DNA from: an uncultured Bacteroidales bacterium | GTDB taxonomy: Bacteria; Bacteroidota; Bacteroidia; Bacteroidales; Bacteroidaceae | Direction of reading: 5' to 3' | Length of the DNA: 48,397 bases | Assembly: GCA_902802815.1 (NCBI GenBank) | Contig: CADCNQ010000020.1 | Location: forward strand, 1-48,397 | In this document: piece after piece, positions 7,937 to 19,799 of the stretch | Layout: every line of letters begins with the position of its first letter | How positions within the stretch are numbered: position 1 is the stretch's first letter | Made by a program: the position numbers and the translations under genes | The notes under the pieces: generated by a model | Seen by the model: the letters and a program-made list of their open reading frames with translations, nothing else | Told to the model about the DNA's origin: nothing | The model's database searches: none

Positions 7937-9815
7937 GTTGTGGTTTGATGTAGAAATGAGATAAGATACAACGAATACCACAATTTAACTCCTTCCGGAG
8001 AGTTGTGGTTTGATGTAGAAATGAGATAAGATACAACGAAGTGGTGGAAACGGTGAACGTTCATTTTGTTGTGGTTTGATGTAGAAATGAGATAAGATAC
8101 AACGAGAGCGCAATGGTGAGGGCAGCGGACAATGTTGTGGTTTGATGTAGAAATGAGATAAGATACAACGAGCGTGAGAAGTTTTTCCGCTCGCTGAGTG
8201 TTGTGGTTTGATGTAGAAATGAGATAAGATACAACATAATTAAAGAACACATGATTATCGTAAAGGTTGTGGTTTGATGTAGAAATGAGATAAGATACAA
8301 CCGAAGAGGTGAAGAAGAGTGTGGCGAAGAGTTGTGGTTTGATGTAGAAATGAGATAAGATACAACCGGTGTAGTGCCTTTGGTGGAAAAGCACTGGTTG
8401 TGGTTTGATGTAGAAATGAGATAAGATACAACAACATGGCGGGTGTGACACTCGTTGTAAAGGTTGTGGTTTGATGTAGAAATGAGATAAGATACAACCT
8501 GGTGGACTTGTCGGAGTGCTCGGTGGGGGTTGTGGTTTGATGTAGAAATGAGATAAGATACAACCTGACGGATAGGTTCCAGGATCTCCCGGCAGTTGTG
8601 GTTTGATGTAGAAATGAGATAAGATACAACCGCCGGATCCTTTCAGCTTCACGGTCATCTGTTGTGGTTTGATGTAGAAATGAGATAAGATACAACCTAC
8701 GCACGTCATTTCGCCGTGAGAAGGCCGTTGTGGTTTGATGTAGAAATGAGATAAGATACAACCGATAGCCTTGGGGTCGTCTTTCAGTTTCGGTTGTGGT
8801 TTGATGTAGAAATGAGATAAGATACAACTTATCTTACCGTAGGTAGGTACAGCCAAAGGTTGTGGTTTGATGTAGAAATGAGATAAGATACAACGACGGG
8901 CAATAGCGAGCTTCGCAGAGTCGGGTTGTGGTTTGATGTAGAAATGAGATAAGATACAACTACACCGGACTCTCATACGCAGACCTCCAGGTTGTGGTTT
9001 GATGTAGAAATGAGATAAGATACAACATTCGGAAAATACGGGAGCATCCAGGCCGGTTGTGGTTTGATGTAGAAATGAGATAAGATACAACTGGGCAAGC
9101 AGCGCGGCCACTTCAAGGTGGTTGTGGTTTGATGTAGAAATGAGATAAGATACAACTCATCGAGCCCGCATCGTCTAACGAGATCGGTTGTGGTTTGATG
9201 TAGAAATGAGATAAGATACAACCCATTCGGGCGACAAGTATTAGACTATTGGGTTGTGGTTTGATGTAGAAATGAGATAAGATACAACGCCACCGTCTCC
9301 GTCATTATCAGCGCCGAGGTTGTGGTTTGATGTAGAAATGAGATAAGATACAACAGCGCAGCCGACTCTATGCTGAGCGTAACGGTTGTGGTTTGATGTA
9401 GAAATGAGATAAGATACAACATGACCGCTGCCGACATGTGGCGACTGGTGGTTGTGGTTTGATGTAGAAATGAGATAAGATACAACCCTCATGGATTCTG
9501 CAGCACCAGTCGTATAGTTGTGGTTTGATGTAGAAATGAGATAAGATACAACCGAAAATAGAATAAGGATTACCAGTCGTAGTTGTGGTTTGATGTAGAA
9601 ATGAGATAAGATACAACACACCATCTAAATTAAGAACGGGAGTATCAGTTGTGGTTTGATGTAGAAATGAGATAAGATACAACATGCTAAACGAAATTTT
9701 CAATAATCAATAAGTTGTGGTTTGATGTAGAAAAGAGATAAGATACAACCTCACTCGGGAGCAGCAAGAGAAACTTGCTGTTGTGGTTTGATGTAGAAAA
9801 GAGATAAGATACAAC
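7937..9815 (+). CRISPR. Type II-C CRISPR array, 29 repeats and 28 spacers
   Basis: The repeat is 36 bases, beginning GTTGTGGTTTGATGTAG and ending GATAAGATACAAC. I place 29 repeats, the first at 7937-7972 and the last at 9780-9815. Spacers are 30 bases except for five of 29 (numbers 1, 6, 17, 18, 25). Repeats 1-27 look the same; the last two (9714 and 9780) carry T to A at position 21. Variant repeats mark the old, leader-distal end, so the leader is on the cas2 side. crRNAs are read on the plus strand, because only that strand pairs with the tracrRNA anti-repeat. No spacer was recognised as matching this window. Confidence 0.98.
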
Positions 9816-9950
9816 ATTGACACGAAGCTGCCGAGGAAGACAGAAACATACATCGCACTAAAGTGCGCTGAACAAGACGAAGACCAGGAGCGAAGAGACA
9901 TCGCGCTGAAGCACAAAAGTGGACATTTTAGACATTTTGGACATGAATCT

Positions 9951-9979
9951 TTTGCGACATGGAAAAAAACGTATATTTG
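9951..9979 (+). promoter_or_regulatory. Promoter of the acetyltransferase gene
   Basis: TATATTTG at 9972-9979 is a consensus -7 box, 19 bases before the ATG. A TTTG at 9951-9954 lies 17 bases upstream, shorter than usual. The 183 bases between the CRISPR array and the gene hold no other feature apart from the words GGACATTTTAGACATTTTGG. Confidence 0.6.
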
Positions 9980-9998
9980 CGCAAAAAATAAGCGAAGA

Positions 9999-10556
9999 AT
10001 GATAGAATACTTCAAGACAATAGACGACACCGGCTCGGGACGCAAGGACGATCCGCGCATGAGAGAGGTGGAGAGCGAAATGATACGCAGCCACGCACTG
10101 TGCCTCAAGATATCCGCAAAGAAACCTACCGACCCCGACTACAAAGCACTGCTCGAGGAACTCTTCCAATGCCGCATAGACGACAGCGTGGCAATAGTGT
10201 CGCCATTCTACTGCGACTGCGGATGCCGCATGACACTCGGCAAAAACATCATCATCAACAAAGGAGCCACGATAATGTCGCCCGGAAGAGTGGTGATAGA
10301 GGACAACGTGCTGATAGGACCCGACGTGAAGATAGTGACGGTGAACCACGACCTCAGGGACAGACACAACCTGCTGCACTTCGGCAAGGTGACGGTGAAG
10401 GAAAACGCATGGATATGCATCGGAGCCGTGATATGCCCGGGAGTGACAATAGGACGCAACGCCGTGGTGGCGGCAGGAGCCGTGGTGACGAAAGACGTGC
10501 CCGACAACGTGATGGTGGGGGGAAATCCGGCGAGGATAATAAAGGAATTGGCATGA
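9999..10556 (+). CDS. Hexapeptide-repeat sugar O-acetyltransferase
   Basis: A 185-residue acyltransferase of the maltose/galactoside O-acetyltransferase type. The N-terminal 70 residues are helical (MAC-like region, DYKALLEELFQCRIDDS). From about residue 75 there are left-handed beta-helix hexapeptides (LGKNIIINKGATIMSPGRV, VIEDNVLIGPDV, WICIGAVICPGVTIGRNAVV). The catalytic His is in IVTVNHDLR. The ending GGNPARIIKELA is typical of the family. It would transfer acetyl from acetyl-CoA to a sugar; the substrate cannot be told. It is single, with its own promoter. Confidence 0.88.
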   Translation: MIEYFKTIDDTGSGRKDDPRMREVESEMIRSHALCLKISAKKPTDPDYKALLEELFQCRIDDSVAIVSPFYCDCGCRMTLGKNIIINKGATIMSPGRVVIEDNVLIGPDVKIVTVNHDLRDRHNLLHFGKVTVKENAWICIGAVICPGVTIGRNAVVAAGAVVTKDVPDNVMVGGNPARIIKELA

Positions 10557-10638
10557 GAGCATATTCATATATGTATAAAAATACATGATTTGTAAATAAA
10601 CTCTCTGTAATCAACTCCTTATTATCAATTTTTTTTCG

Positions 10639-10646
10639 TACCTTTG
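10639..10646 (+). promoter_or_regulatory. -7 box of the synthetase/STAS operon
   Basis: TACCTTTG ten bases before the ATG at 10656. With the usual distance to the start of transcription the mRNA would have only a few untranslated bases. The upstream part is T-rich without a clear TTTG. Confidence 0.6.
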
Positions 10647-10655
10647 CATACGATT

Positions 10656-11369
10656 ATGGACATGCAGAACATGATGAAGGCCTGCGAGGAGCGCATCAGT
10701 GCACTCAGGGCAGGGGATGCCTCGCTGGTGGGGGATACCCTGGACAACCTCGCGCCGGAAGCTGAACGCATGGGACTGTACGTCCAGCAGCACGAAATGC
10801 AGGACCTGGCAGTGAAGGTGGGATACCCCGACGACTACCGCCAGATAAAAAGCCTGCTCACGGAGAGCGAGGCGATGTGCGAGATAGTGTTCAGGACATT
10901 CACCCTGCCCATAAAGGCAATGCTCGACGCCATTGGACTGGAATATGAACTGGAATACCGCATGAAGTCGGTGTACAGCATCTGGCGCAAGATGCGCAAC
11001 GACCACAAGACGTTTGACGACGTGTACGACCTCTTCGCCAGCCGTATCGTGTACAAGCCGCTGCCCCTGCCCGAGATGCAGCCACTGGGAGACGTCAACC
11101 CCAAGACGGAACCCTTCATGGACGCCGAGATACTCACGTGCTGGAAGATATACAACATAATACTGTCGCTCTACCGCATACACCCCGACCGCATCAAAGA
11201 CTGGGTGACACACCCCAAGCCCTCGGGATATCAGGCGCTGCAGATGACCGTGATGGGGCCGGACTGCAACTGGATAGAACTGCAGATACGCTCCGAACGC
11301 ATGAACTACGAGGCGGAATACGGATGCGCGGCACACTGGAAATACAAGGAAGAAACCAACAACCTCTGA
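10656..11369 (+). CDS. Lone RelA/SpoT synthetase-domain protein
   Basis: A 237-residue protein with a RelA/SpoT nucleotidyltransferase domain but no HD hydrolase, TGS or ACT domain. Residues 1-95 are a helical N-terminus. The synthetase signatures are EYRMKSVYSIWRKM (R102, K104), FDDVYDLFASRIVY (D125), HPKPSGYQALQMTVMG and WIELQIRSERMNYEAEYG (E208), AAHWKYKEE. The residues used for binding and catalysis in known (p)ppGpp synthetases are present, so activity is plausible. It is longer at the N-terminus than common small alarmone synthetases. ATG codons at 10656, 10662, 10671 and 10674 are all possible starts. A STAS gene follows 29 bases downstream. Confidence 0.82.
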   Translation: MDMQNMMKACEERISALRAGDASLVGDTLDNLAPEAERMGLYVQQHEMQDLAVKVGYPDDYRQIKSLLTESEAMCEIVFRTFTLPIKAMLDAIGLEYELEYRMKSVYSIWRKMRNDHKTFDDVYDLFASRIVYKPLPLPEMQPLGDVNPKTEPFMDAEILTCWKIYNIILSLYRIHPDRIKDWVTHPKPSGYQALQMTVMGPDCNWIELQIRSERMNYEAEYGCAAHWKYKEETNNL

Positions 11370-11398
11370 AGAAAACAAACAAATAAAACGATAAGCAT

Positions 11399-11704
11399 AT
11401 GATGACACTGACTATTACATCTGAAGGCGACAAGCTCAACGGAGTGCTCGAAGGACGTCTGGACACAGCGAGTTCACAACAGTTCTCGATAGACATGCAG
11501 CCTCTGATGGACGGGGCCGACAAGCACATCGTGCTGGACTGCAGCAAACTGGAGTTTATCTCATCAAGCGGCCTGCGACTGTTTCTCATGCTGCGCAAAG
11601 CCACAATAGCAAAGGGAGGAGACGTGACTATCACTGGTGTGTCGCCTGAAATCAAGCAGGTGTTCACCATCACGGGATTCTACTCCCTGTTCCACTTCGC
11701 ATAA
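11399..11704 (+). CDS. STAS-domain protein (anti-sigma factor antagonist type)
   Basis: A 101-residue single STAS domain. The pattern is LNGVLEGRLDTASSQQF, then HIVLDCSKLEFISSSGLRLFL, with the serine cluster S55-S57 at the site phosphorylated in SpoIIAA; the Asp that normally precedes that serine is Ser here. Such proteins bind kinase-type anti-sigma factors or act as phospho-switches. No partner kinase or sigma factor is encoded nearby, so the target is unknown. It probably shares a transcript with the synthetase gene and ends before a strong terminator. Confidence 0.85.
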   Translation: MMTLTITSEGDKLNGVLEGRLDTASSQQFSIDMQPLMDGADKHIVLDCSKLEFISSSGLRLFLMLRKATIAKGGDVTITGVSPEIKQVFTITGFYSLFHFA

Positions 11705-11732
11705 AATCTGATACCTAATAAAAAAACAAATT

Positions 11733-11762
11733 GAGAGGGGCACCCGATTGGATGCCCCTCTC
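11733..11762. terminator. Terminator between STAS gene and gdhA
   Basis: Ten-base stem GAGAGGGGCA / TGCCCCTCTC (11733-11742 with 11753-11762), 10-base loop, preceded by an A-run at 11719-11730. The genes on either side converge, so it can serve both; the T-run needed for a classic terminator is on the minus strand (gdhA). Confidence 0.8.
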
Positions 11763-11791
11763 TCATATCTGTACGTGATATGTCTGTCTGC

Positions 11792-13132
11792 TTAGACAAC
11801 ACCCTGAGCCATCATAGCCTTGGCAACCTTCATGAAGCCTGCAATGTTGGCACCCTTCACGTAGTTGACATAACCGTCGGGCTCTGTTCCGTACTTCACG
11901 CAGTTCTCGTGGATGTTCTCCATAATCCACAGCAGCTTGGCATCAACCTCCTCGGATGTCCAGGAGAGACGCTCAGAGTTCTGTGACATCTCGAGACCGC
12001 TGACACTCACACCGCCTGCATTGCTGGCCTTACCGGGAGAGTAGAGCAGCTTGGCCTCCTGGAGCACACGGATAGCGTCGGGAGTGGTGGGCATGTTGGC
12101 ACCCTCAGCCACAGCGATGACACCGTTGGCAACGAGAGCCTTGGCAGCCTCCTCGTTGAGCTCGTTCTGTGTGGCGCAGGGGAGAGCAATCTGAGCACCC
12201 TTCTCAAACCAAGGCTTGGCACCTGCCACGTACTTGGCTGTGGGATACTTCTCGGCATACTCCTTGATGCGGCCGCGATATACATTCTTCAGCTCCATGA
12301 TGTAGTCGAGCTTCTCGCGTGTGATGCCGTCGGGATCGTAGATGTAACCGTCGGAGTCGCTCATCGTCATGGGGATACCACCCAGCTGGAGCACCTTCTC
12401 GGCTGCATACTGAGCCACGTTGCCGGCACCGGAGATGAGCACCTTCTTGCCCTCGATGGTGTCGCCCTTGGTCTTCAGCATGGCACGCAGGAAATATACT
12501 GTGCCGTAGCCGGTAGCCTCGGGACGGATGAGAGAACCGCCGAACTCGCGGCCCTTGCCGGTGAGCACACCGCTGAACTCGTGGGTGAGCTTCTTGTACA
12601 TGCCGAACATGTAGCCGACCTCACGGCCGCCAACACCTATATCACCTGCGGGAACGTCCACGTCGGGACCGATGTGACGGGTCAGCTCGGTCATGAAGGC
12701 CTGACAGAAACGCATCACCTCAGCGTCGCTCTTACCGCGGGGAGAGAAATCGCTACCACCCTTGGCACCACCCATGGGAAGAGTGGTCAGAGAGTTCTTG
12801 AAGGTCTGCTCGAAGGCGAGGAACTTCAGAATGCCCAGGTTAACACTCTTGTGGAAACGGATACCGCCCTTGTAGGGGCCGATAACGTTGTTGTGCTGGA
12901 TGCGGTAGCCCATATTGGTCTGAATGTTGCCCTTGTCGTCCATCCAGCTGACACGGAACTGGAAAATGCGATCGGGAATGCAGAGGCGCTCGATGAGGTT
13001 CACCTTGTCAAACTCGGGGTGCTTGTTGTACTCCTCTTCGATAGTACCCAATACCTCTTCCACAGCCTGATGATACTCGGGCTCGTTGGGGAAGCGCCTT
13101 TTCAAATCTTCCAAAACTTTCTTTGCGTCCAT
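11792..13132 (-). CDS. gdhA: NADP-type glutamate dehydrogenase
   Basis: A 446-residue cytoplasmic enzyme for 2-oxoglutarate + ammonia to glutamate. The family residues are clear: GPYKGGIRFH (K88), PMGGAKGGSDF (K124, catalytic lysine), PAGDIGVGGREVGYMFG (D164), a Rossmann segment KKVLISGAGNVAQYAAEKV and the C-terminal NAGGVSVSGLEMSQN. The length fits the hexameric family. The high similarity to the NADP-dependent branch is by eye. It is monocistronic, with a promoter upstream and a terminator downstream. Confidence 0.97.
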   Translation of the reverse strand: MDAKKVLEDLKRRFPNEPEYHQAVEEVLGTIEEEYNKHPEFDKVNLIERLCIPDRIFQFRVSWMDDKGNIQTNMGYRIQHNNVIGPYKGGIRFHKSVNLGILKFLAFEQTFKNSLTTLPMGGAKGGSDFSPRGKSDAEVMRFCQAFMTELTRHIGPDVDVPAGDIGVGGREVGYMFGMYKKLTHEFSGVLTGKGREFGGSLIRPEATGYGTVYFLRAMLKTKGDTIEGKKVLISGAGNVAQYAAEKVLQLGGIPMTMSDSDGYIYDPDGITREKLDYIMELKNVYRGRIKEYAEKYPTAKYVAGAKPWFEKGAQIALPCATQNELNEEAAKALVANGVIAVAEGANMPTTPDAIRVLQEAKLLYSPGKASNAGGVSVSGLEMSQNSERLSWTSEEVDAKLLWIMENIHENCVKYGTEPDGYVNYVKGANIAGFMKVAKAMMAQGVV

Positions 13133-13187
13133 ACCTAATTAAATAATATTATAGGGTTAAACAAACTTTGTTTCAAATTTCACGCTG

Positions 13188-13221
13188 CAAAGATACGATA
13201 AAAATGAGAAATAAAAGCAAA
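13188..13221 (-). promoter_or_regulatory. gdhA promoter
   Basis: On the minus strand TATCTTTG at 13195-13188, with TTTG at 13221-13218, 22 bases upstream (slightly long). It leaves about 50 untranslated bases before the ATG at 13132. Confidence 0.7.
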
Positions 13222-13257
13222 AAGACACAAGAAAAGTGTGAATCTGGAAGAATTTTG

Positions 13258-14736
13258 TCACTTTTTTGCTTTTTTCGCTTCCTTTTTGACACATTCGGCT
13301 ATTTCCTGGGGTGAAAATGTCACGCGGCCGGACATGAATTCGGGCACGTTGTAGGAGAAAAGGAGGTCGCGATGGTAGGAGGGGTCGTCCTGAGGCAGGC
13401 AGAAAGGCTTGGAGAAGTGGCCGTTGCCGTCGTGATGGGCGAAGAAGGGACGTGTGTAGTTGCCGTCCTCGCGGCGGGAGGAGAAAACCACCCAGCGGCC
13501 GTCGTGCGACCAGCTGTGCCAGGAGTCCACGTTGTCGGAATTGAGCTGGGAGGCCGGGCGCGGTGTGAGGGTGCTGTCGGAGAGGTCGATGAGGCAGAGG
13601 TCGGCGTCGCCGTGCCAGATGTGGAAGACACCGTAAGCTCCGCGCGTGAACATCAGCCAGCGTCCGTCGGGGGATATCTTGGGTTCGGTGGCCGAAAGGG
13701 AATCACTCTCGGCATCATAGACAAGCTGGCGCCCGCCGAACGAGAGAGTGGCCGGGTCGAAGGGACGGCGGTAGAGATTGTAGCGGAGGGTGCGGAAACT
13801 GCGTATGACATCCTCGTCGCGTGTGATGCTGGTGTCCTGCTGCTCGTAGTGGGCAGAACAGTAGTAGAGCCAGCGCCCGTCGGGACTCCATGCGGGGAAG
13901 CAGTCGAGGTCGTTGCTGTCGCACTCGAGGGGATGCACCGTGTTGGCCTCCACGTCGTAGAGGATGAGGTCGGAATAGGTGTCCTGCACCTCTATCTTGT
14001 TGAGATGCTTCGTGTGGAACGACTGGCCGGTCTTGTTGGTGGAGTAGGCGATGAGTTTCTCCGTGGGATGCCAGGCGGGATAGACACCTCCGGAGACGGC
14101 GCCGTCCACCTTGAGGTCCATCTTGTTGATGCTGCCGTCCATGGCGATGACAGTGCCGCCCATGCCCTGGCGCACGTGGAACTGGAACCGCTCGGGATTG
14201 CCGCACTGCGTGAAATGGCAGTTGATGCACTGGCCGTCCTCCTCGGGGGAGTTTATCATGTTGCCGTAGATGAGCTGCTCGTCGTAGTTCTCAAGGCAGC
14301 GCTGCTGCAGCGTGAGATTCTCGTAGGCCACGTAGGAGGGCGAGATGAGACGGTAGCTGATGTAGGGGTCGATGCTGTCGGGGGACACATAGACAGGGAA
14401 GGGCTGATAGGCCGTCCACTTGCCGTCCTGCTCGATGAAGACGCGCACACAGATGTCGCCCTTGCTGACGAGACGCTGCCACTGAGCGGGAGAGGGGCAC
14501 ACGTCGCGGCCGGAGAGCAGGAGACGCTCGTCGCCGGCATAGAGGAGAGTGACGAAGTCGTCGCCCTCGTTTTCTATGGAGAAATGCAAGGGAGCCATGT
14601 TGCAGGGCACCGTGACACCGATATAGTCGGGATAGACGGTGAGGGGAGCGGAGGTCTCACTGTATTCAGTAGGCAGCTTTGCCGTGCAGGCAGAGAGCAG
14701 AACGAGGGAAAGCAGCAGATTAGTTAGTCTTGACAT
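13258..14736 (-). CDS. TolB-like PD40 lipoprotein with a CXXCH heme motif
   Basis: A 492-residue envelope protein. The N-terminus is a lipoprotein signal, LLLSLVLLSAC with lipid Cys17. Residues 30-165 may be a beta-sandwich. At 170-174 is CINCH, a single c-type heme-binding motif. The rest is a beta-propeller with TolB/PD40-type repeats (YPAWHPTEKLIAYST, FPAWSPDGRWLYYCS, EPKISPDGRWLMFTR, WHSWSHDGRWVVFSS). The ATG at 14736 is preferred over 14745 because it puts the signal at the N-terminus. The gene overlaps the end of the upstream membrane gene, so the two are translated together. Function is unknown; heme binding is inferred from one motif. Confidence 0.75.
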   Translation of the reverse strand: MSRLTNLLLSLVLLSACTAKLPTEYSETSAPLTVYPDYIGVTVPCNMAPLHFSIENEGDDFVTLLYAGDERLLLSGRDVCPSPAQWQRLVSKGDICVRVFIEQDGKWTAYQPFPVYVSPDSIDPYISYRLISPSYVAYENLTLQQRCLENYDEQLIYGNMINSPEEDGQCINCHFTQCGNPERFQFHVRQGMGGTVIAMDGSINKMDLKVDGAVSGGVYPAWHPTEKLIAYSTNKTGQSFHTKHLNKIEVQDTYSDLILYDVEANTVHPLECDSNDLDCFPAWSPDGRWLYYCSAHYEQQDTSITRDEDVIRSFRTLRYNLYRRPFDPATLSFGGRQLVYDAESDSLSATEPKISPDGRWLMFTRGAYGVFHIWHGDADLCLIDLSDSTLTPRPASQLNSDNVDSWHSWSHDGRWVVFSSRREDGNYTRPFFAHHDGNGHFSKPFCLPQDDPSYHRDLLFSYNVPEFMSGRVTFSPQEIAECVKKEAKKAKK

Positions 14737-16549
14737 TGCGCACAAGGAAATAGAAGTAATAGAATGTTTTACCGAAAGCGGGGCGGAATCGTACGGCCTT
14801 TTCGGCTTCGCTCATATTGGGGCCCAACTGCTGGTTGAAATTGCAGAAATCATAGTAGGTGCGCTTCACACTCTCGTCGAAGGGCATACCTGAGATGTCC
14901 ACCTTGCCGGGCTCGAGATTGCCGTAGAGATAGGCTGCCTCCTGATAGTGGGTGGGCATGCGCTGGTCTCCCAGCAGCTGTGCGTAGCGGAAGAAACGGG
15001 GCCAGAAGAGTTCGATATCCTGCATGATGAGGGCGCACATGAGAGTGAGCTCGGCATAGTTCTTGTCGGCTCCCATGCCGTGGGAGAAGGTCTGCAGGAG
15101 ATACAGTTCCACGAGGGTCTTGTCGCCGTCGAGGCGGTCGGTGCCGGGAAGGAGGCGCATGATGAAACCGAGTTCCTCGTCGTCCCAGCATTTCTTCTTC
15201 TCTCCGACGAAGGGCTTGTACTTGCGGGCCCAGTCGCCATGCCACATCGTCTTCTCAAGCAGGCGCAGATACTTTGCCGCAACGCCCCAGTCGCCCTCAA
15301 CGAGGGCCGCCTTCGTCATGTATTTCAGGTGGGACACACGCCAGCCGAACTCGACGGCGTCCTCCATGTTCCAGCGGGTGCAGAAATTCTCCTTGCCCAC
15401 TTCGTAGTATATCATTTTGCCGCCCACCTGCGTCATCTTCACGGGGAAGGGGGCGTGCTGCAGTTCGGCACCGTCCTGATAGGTGAACATCTCGTCGCCG
15501 GCACGTCCCAGGCGCAGCAGGGCCACATTCTTGCACATCACCATGATACGCGTCACAGGCATTTCCTTGTGACCCCACGCGGAGGGTTTCTCCCTGTAGA
15601 TGCGCAGCACACGCTCCCAGTCGCGCTCCTCCATGGCGAGCTGGATACGTATCTCCTTGGAGAAATTGGTGTCGCGATACCACATCTTATAGAGCGCTGC
15701 ACTGTAGCCGGCCACTGCCGCGAGGGCGAGGAGGACGGGCAGGCGTTTGTATCTGGCACCCGTGAGAGCCTCCGACCACCGCGACAGCCAGCAGAGCAGG
15801 AAGCCGAGGAGCAGACCGTAGTAGGGTGCGTGGTAAGGCCAGAAATAGGTGTGGTCTCCGTTGCGGTAGGAGGGAAGGGCTGTGGACCACATATACTTCA
15901 GCATGGTCTCTGCATACATCGTGCGATAGTAGATGAGGGGTGCTACAGCAATGATTGAAGCAGCGGCTGCCAACTCGCAGAGACTCTGACAACAGAGAAC
16001 CACGGAAAGAAAACTCCACGCACCCATGAACGGGTATGTCACGAAACCCGTGAAGACGATGGCGCAGAGGCGCAGCCAGCGGTTGCCGGGCAGCGAACGC
16101 ACCATACAGGCGATGACCACGGCGAGGGCTGTGCCCAACGAGGGGACGAAGAGCAGGCCCGGCATCTTCATGTAGTATATCCAGTAGCCGTTCTGCGTCA
16201 CAGTGGCGACAAGGGCGATGACGGGAAGCAGGGAGAGCAGGCGCATCCATCCCTGAGGACGGAAGAGACGGTGCACTCCGAGCAGAGTGATGCTCCACAG
16301 CAGAAGCAGGGCGAGGGAACCCGTCCACGGATGATAGAGTAGTTGGGTGAACCAACATGAGAGCCAGAGGAGGAGTCCTCCGGGCAGACGCATCATACTG
16401 TTGAGGAAGGGTTTGGTGGGAAGCCACAGCGACTGCTCCTGTGCAAGCCACATCATGTCGCCTTCAGAGAGGTATAAGACACCCGTCAGCAGCAAAACAA
16501 ATGCCACAACAGCGGTTTGTGGGGCATATTTTGTGTATTTTTTCATCAT
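14720..16549 (-). CDS. Polytopic membrane protein (DUF6057-like)
   Basis: A 609-residue inner-membrane protein. The first 330 residues hold about eight to nine hydrophobic segments (e.g. TAVVAFVLLLTGVLYLS, LLLLWSITLLGVHRLF, LPVLLALAAVAGYSAALY). The last 280 are soluble and helical, with TPR-like spacing (AMEERDWERVLRIYREKPSA, ALVEGDWGVAAKYLRLLEK). I recall Bacteroidales proteins of this layout, named DUF6057, beside PD40 lipoproteins; the name is tentative. It overlaps the downstream heme-motif lipoprotein, which suggests a joint role at the cell envelope. Two adjacent ATG codons (16549, 16546) can start it. Confidence 0.65.
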   Translation of the reverse strand: MMKKYTKYAPQTAVVAFVLLLTGVLYLSEGDMMWLAQEQSLWLPTKPFLNSMMRLPGGLLLWLSCWFTQLLYHPWTGSLALLLLWSITLLGVHRLFRPQGWMRLLSLLPVIALVATVTQNGYWIYYMKMPGLLFVPSLGTALAVVIACMVRSLPGNRWLRLCAIVFTGFVTYPFMGAWSFLSVVLCCQSLCELAAAASIIAVAPLIYYRTMYAETMLKYMWSTALPSYRNGDHTYFWPYHAPYYGLLLGFLLCWLSRWSEALTGARYKRLPVLLALAAVAGYSAALYKMWYRDTNFSKEIRIQLAMEERDWERVLRIYREKPSAWGHKEMPVTRIMVMCKNVALLRLGRAGDEMFTYQDGAELQHAPFPVKMTQVGGKMIYYEVGKENFCTRWNMEDAVEFGWRVSHLKYMTKAALVEGDWGVAAKYLRLLEKTMWHGDWARKYKPFVGEKKKCWDDEELGFIMRLLPGTDRLDGDKTLVELYLLQTFSHGMGADKNYAELTLMCALIMQDIELFWPRFFRYAQLLGDQRMPTHYQEAAYLYGNLEPGKVDISGMPFDESVKRTYYDFCNFNQQLGPNMSEAEKAVRFRPAFGKTFYYFYFLVRNVKTN

Positions 16550-16568
16550 TGTATCGCGCTTTGTCGCG

Positions 16569-16595
16569 CAAAGTTACAATTTTTTCCTATATTTG
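16569..16595. promoter_or_regulatory. Divergent promoters between membrane gene and beta-galactosidase
   Basis: Plus strand: TATATTTG at 16588-16595, 43 bases before the beta-galactosidase ATG. Minus strand: TAACTTTG at 16576-16569, 20 bases before the membrane gene ATG. Neither has a well-placed TTTG at -33. Confidence 0.6.
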
Positions 16596-16632
16596 TCCTG
16601 CAATAGACGTAAAAAACATTACAATACTTTAG

Positions 16633-19794
<3,162 letters not shown>

Positions 19795-19799
19795 GAAGC

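Noticed and set aside
7870..9703. Long minus-strand frames with repeated ILSHFYIKPQ / YLISFLHQTTT units across 7.9-9.7 kb
   Set aside because: They are translations of the CRISPR repeats; the 66-base unit is a multiple of three, so frames stay open by chance.
13372..14727. 451-codon plus-strand frame opposite the PD40 lipoprotein
   Set aside because: Valine- and glycine-rich shadow frame without motifs, while the minus strand has a lipobox, a CXXCH and propeller repeats.
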